In this document: positions 6,413-7,742 of the stretch, one piece after another
Position numbering within the stretch: the first letter of the stretch is position 1
Layout of the letters: each line of letters starts with the position of its first letter
Assembly: GCA_029335925.2 (NCBI GenBank)
Contig: JARJMX020000033.1
Span: 1 to 7,742, forward strand
Reading direction: 5' to 3'
DNA length: 7,742 nt
DNA from: Gammaproteobacteria bacterium
GTDB lineage: Bacteria; Pseudomonadota; Gammaproteobacteria; Halothiobacillales; Halothiobacillaceae
Program-made: the position numbers and the translations under genes
Notes under the pieces: model-generated
What the model was told of the DNA's origin: nothing
Databases searched by the model: none
Seen by the model: only the letters and a program-made list of their open reading frames with translations

Positions 6413-6933
6413 TGAACACTCTGACCATTGCCGATATCCTTACCCCCGAGCGGGTCAAGCTTGATCAGGAATGCTCGAGCAAGAAGCGCACGCTCGAGCT
6501 CATCAGCCAGATCATCGCCGGCGCCCAGGAAGGGCTCGAAGCGTGGACCATCTTCGATACCATGCTGGCCCGCGAGCGGCTCGGCAGTACCGGCGTCGGC
6601 CGCGGCATCGCCATCCCGCACGGCAAACTGCCCGCCCTGAAGGCCCCGGTGGGCGCCTTCGTGCGCTTAAGCCAAGGGATCGACTTCGACAGCCCGGACG
6701 GCCTGCCGGTGAGCTTGATCTTCGCCATCCTCGTCCCCGAGGGAGGAGAAGAAGCCCATCTGGCCATCCTCAGTCAGCTCGCGCGCCGTTTCAGCGACCC
6801 CGAATTCTGCACAGCCATCCGCCAGGCCCAGAGCAGCGAGATCGCCTTCAGCCTGCTGACCCGCAAAGTCGCTAGCGTGGAGGACGCCTCTGGCAGTGGC
6901 ACGCAGCAAGAACATGAGCAAGGATCCCCCTGA
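6412..6933 (+). CDS. ptsN: PTS nitrogen-regulatory EIIA-Ntr protein PtsN
   Basis: The terminal phosphate acceptor of the nitrogen phosphotransferase chain (PtsP-NPr-PtsN). It carries no sugar and acts by binding partners such as potassium systems and sensor kinases; cytoplasmic. The 173-residue protein has the PTS EIIA type-2 fold, with the phosphorylated histidine at His70 in GVGRGIAIPHGKLP (61-74), corresponding to His73 of E. coli PtsN. The second conserved histidine is His116 in EAHLAILSQLARRF (114-127). TIADILTPERV (4-14) and KKRTLELIS (24-32) are also typical of the family. The last 20 or so residues are Ser/Gly/Gln-rich and probably disordered; they are encoded partly in the overlap with hprK. 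No clear ribosome binding site precedes it, so translation is probably coupled to rpoN through TGATG. Confidence 0.96.
   Translation: MNTLTIADILTPERVKLDQECSSKKRTLELISQIIAGAQEGLEAWTIFDTMLARERLGSTGVGRGIAIPHGKLPALKAPVGAFVRLSQGIDFDSPDGLPVSLIFAILVPEGGEEAHLAILSQLARRFSDPEFCTAIRQAQSSEIAFSLLTRKVASVEDASGSGTQQEHEQGSP
6879..6883 (+). promoter_or_regulatory. Ribosome binding site favouring the GTG start of hprK
   Basis: GGAGG lies 12 nt before the GTG at 6896, slightly far but strong. The alternative ATG at 6914 (residue 7) has no clear Shine-Dalgarno. I chose the GTG, but the choice is open and affects only six residues. Confidence 0.45.
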
Positions 6934-7558
6934 CCCTCCCCCGGAGTCGACCTCAGCCCCAGGCCTCATCAGCCTGCATGGCGTTTTTCTCGCCCTGCGG
7001 CTCCCCCGCCCACTGCAGGAGGAGGGGCCAAAGGAGAGCTGCCGTCCATCTCTGGGCGTACTGATCTTAGGCTCAGCGGGCATCGGCAAGAGCGAGCTCG
7101 CGCTCGACCTGGTCAGCCGCGGCCATGCCCTGATCGCCGACGACAGCCCCATGTTCACCCAGCAGGCCGACGGCCGCTGGCTGGGCCGCTGCCCCTTCCC
7201 CTTGCAGGACTTCCTCGAGGTACGCGGGCTCGGCATCCTCAACATCCGGCGCCTGTTTGGCGACCGTGCCGTCTGCGCGGAGCATCCGCTCGATTTCGTC
7301 ATCCGGCTGGAGGAGACACCCTCCTCCGGCCCGCCCTGCCTTGAGGAGCGACTCGAGGGGGCCTGGCGCGATTACCGCCTGGGCGATGCCGCCATCCCCG
7401 AACTTCCTCTGACGGTACGCATTGGTCGCAACCTTGCCCTGCTGGTGGAGACGGCAGCCCGTTTACGGGCATGCGGCGCCGGGGACGGCATCGAATATAA
7501 TGATGCCTTTGAGCTCTCCCGCCGCCTCGAAGAACACCTTAGCAAGGAATCGTTGTGA
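6896..7558 (+). CDS. hprK: HPr kinase/phosphorylase, catalytic domain only
   Basis: HprK phosphorylates and dephosphorylates a serine of HPr/NPr. This 220-residue protein contains the C-terminal kinase domain: LHGVFL (27-32), Walker [10 protein letters not shown] (59-67), RGHALIADD (75-83, with Asp82 and Asp83), the family signature [16 protein letters not shown] (107-122) and [14 protein letters not shown] (172-185). Full-length HprK is about 310 residues with an N-terminal domain of about 130. That domain is absent, and there is no room for it because the gene starts inside ptsN (38-nt overlap). Short HprK forms are known in alphaproteobacteria. Two oddities: a Pro-rich N-terminal tail (about 10-23), and about 16 extra residues between HGV and GVLI, where the usual spacing is about seven. 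The order ptsN-hprK-rapZ fits a PTS-Ntr regulatory module; its HPr/NPr partner is not in the window. Confidence 0.92.
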   Translation: MARSKNMSKDPPDPPPESTSAPGLISLHGVFLALRLPRPLQEEGPKESCRPSLGVLILGSAGIGKSELALDLVSRGHALIADDSPMFTQQADGRWLGRCPFPLQDFLEVRGLGILNIRRLFGDRAVCAEHPLDFVIRLEETPSSGPPCLEERLEGAWRDYRLGDAAIPELPLTVRIGRNLALLVETAARLRACGAGDGIEYNDAFELSRRLEEHLSKESL

Positions 7559-7742
7559 AGCTGGTCATCGTCAGCGGCCTGTCCGGCTCGGGCAAGACCA
7601 TCGCCCTGCACACCCTTGAGGATGCCGGCTACTATTGTGTCGACAACCTCCCCCTCGCCCTACTACCGGCCTTCGTCGACACCGCCCTGCTGCAACCCCT
7701 CAGCTTGGAGCCGGAGCGGGCGATGGCACCCCAGGAGCGCGC
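7555..7742 (+). CDS. rapZ: RapZ/YvcJ-type P-loop nucleotide-binding protein (partial, cut by window end)
   Basis: The first 62 codons of a RapZ homologue. In E. coli RapZ senses glucosamine-6-phosphate and delivers the small RNA GlmZ to RNase E, tuning amino-sugar synthesis for the cell envelope; in other bacteria the role is less clear. The start is GTG at 7555, overlapping the hprK stop (GTGA), with AAGGA (7544-7548) 6 nt upstream. The N-terminus reads [15 protein letters not shown] with Walker A GLSGSGKT (8-15), followed by [20 protein letters not shown] (18-37), which is the family hallmark. E. coli has Ser where this protein has Thr15, a conservative Walker A change. The frame is open to the window edge; the remaining 220 or so residues are outside. 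The family call is sure, but the regulatory role in this organism is inferred. Confidence 0.93.
   Translation, partial: MKLVIVSGLSGSGKTIALHTLEDAGYYCVDNLPLALLPAFVDTALLQPLSLEPERAMAPQER

Noticed and set aside
5929..6621. Minus-strand open frame of 230 codons, and similar ones at 6667-7302 and 2701-3219.
   Set aside because: They lie opposite rpoN/ptsN, ptsN/hprK and kdsC/lptC, which carry clear motifs; the antisense translations resemble nothing I recognise.
6896..6933. Frameshift that would have cut off an N-terminal HprK domain.
   Set aside because: The upstream DNA is intact, conserved ptsN, so there is no remnant of such a domain.
1..7742. CRISPR arrays, tRNAs, insertion sequences, attachment sites and defence genes.
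   Set aside because: Reading the window showed no repeated spacer pattern, tRNA-like fold, transposase motif or long direct or inverted repeats.

Overview
The window is a dense stretch of chromosome from a high-GC (roughly 60-65% by eye) Gram-negative proteobacterium. Its core is the conserved LPS-export / nitrogen-PTS neighbourhood kdsD-kdsC-lptC-lptA-lptB-rpoN-ptsN-hprK-rapZ, all on the + strand. Having hprK beside ptsN and rapZ is a trait of non-enteric proteobacteria (beta, many gamma, Acidithiobacillia-like lineages) rather than Enterobacteria. A non-enteric gammaproteobacterium or close relative is my best guess; the sequence alone does not fix genus or family.

Left part (2-1464, - strand): two translationally coupled genes with an ATGA overlap. 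The first encodes a SUMF1/formylglycine-generating-enzyme-fold protein that seems to lack the FGE catalytic cysteine pair. The second encodes a short, divergent DUF72 (YecE-like) protein. They diverge from kdsD across an 84-bp gap that holds a plausible kdsD promoter.

Middle (1549-4855): five overlapping genes for the lipopolysaccharide core and its transport. KdsD (arabinose-5-phosphate isomerase) and KdsC (KDO-8-phosphate phosphatase) supply the Kdo pathway. LptC (inner-membrane anchored), LptA (secreted periplasmic bridge) and LptB (cytoplasmic ATPase) are parts of the Lpt machine. A 78-bp gap follows, with a possible weak promoter and two tiny chained ORFs that run into the rpoN start codon.

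Right part (4934-7742): rpoN (sigma-54), ptsN (EIIA-Ntr), hprK (HPr kinase/phosphorylase, catalytic domain only) and the first 62 codons of rapZ, cut by the window edge. The gene hpf, which lies between rpoN and ptsN in E. coli and many relatives, is absent: rpoN and ptsN overlap in a TGATG junction. The layout links envelope biogenesis, sigma-54 transcription and PTS-Ntr phosphosignalling in one near-continuous unit. Apart from the two short gaps, almost every junction is an overlap, which suggests co-transcription with translational coupling.

I see no tRNA, rRNA, CRISPR, insertion sequence or prophage signal. Most of the window is a well-known gene neighbourhood. The less ordinary points are the short HprK with an unusual insert, the missing hpf, the mini-ORF chain before rpoN, and the SUMF1-like/DUF72 pair.
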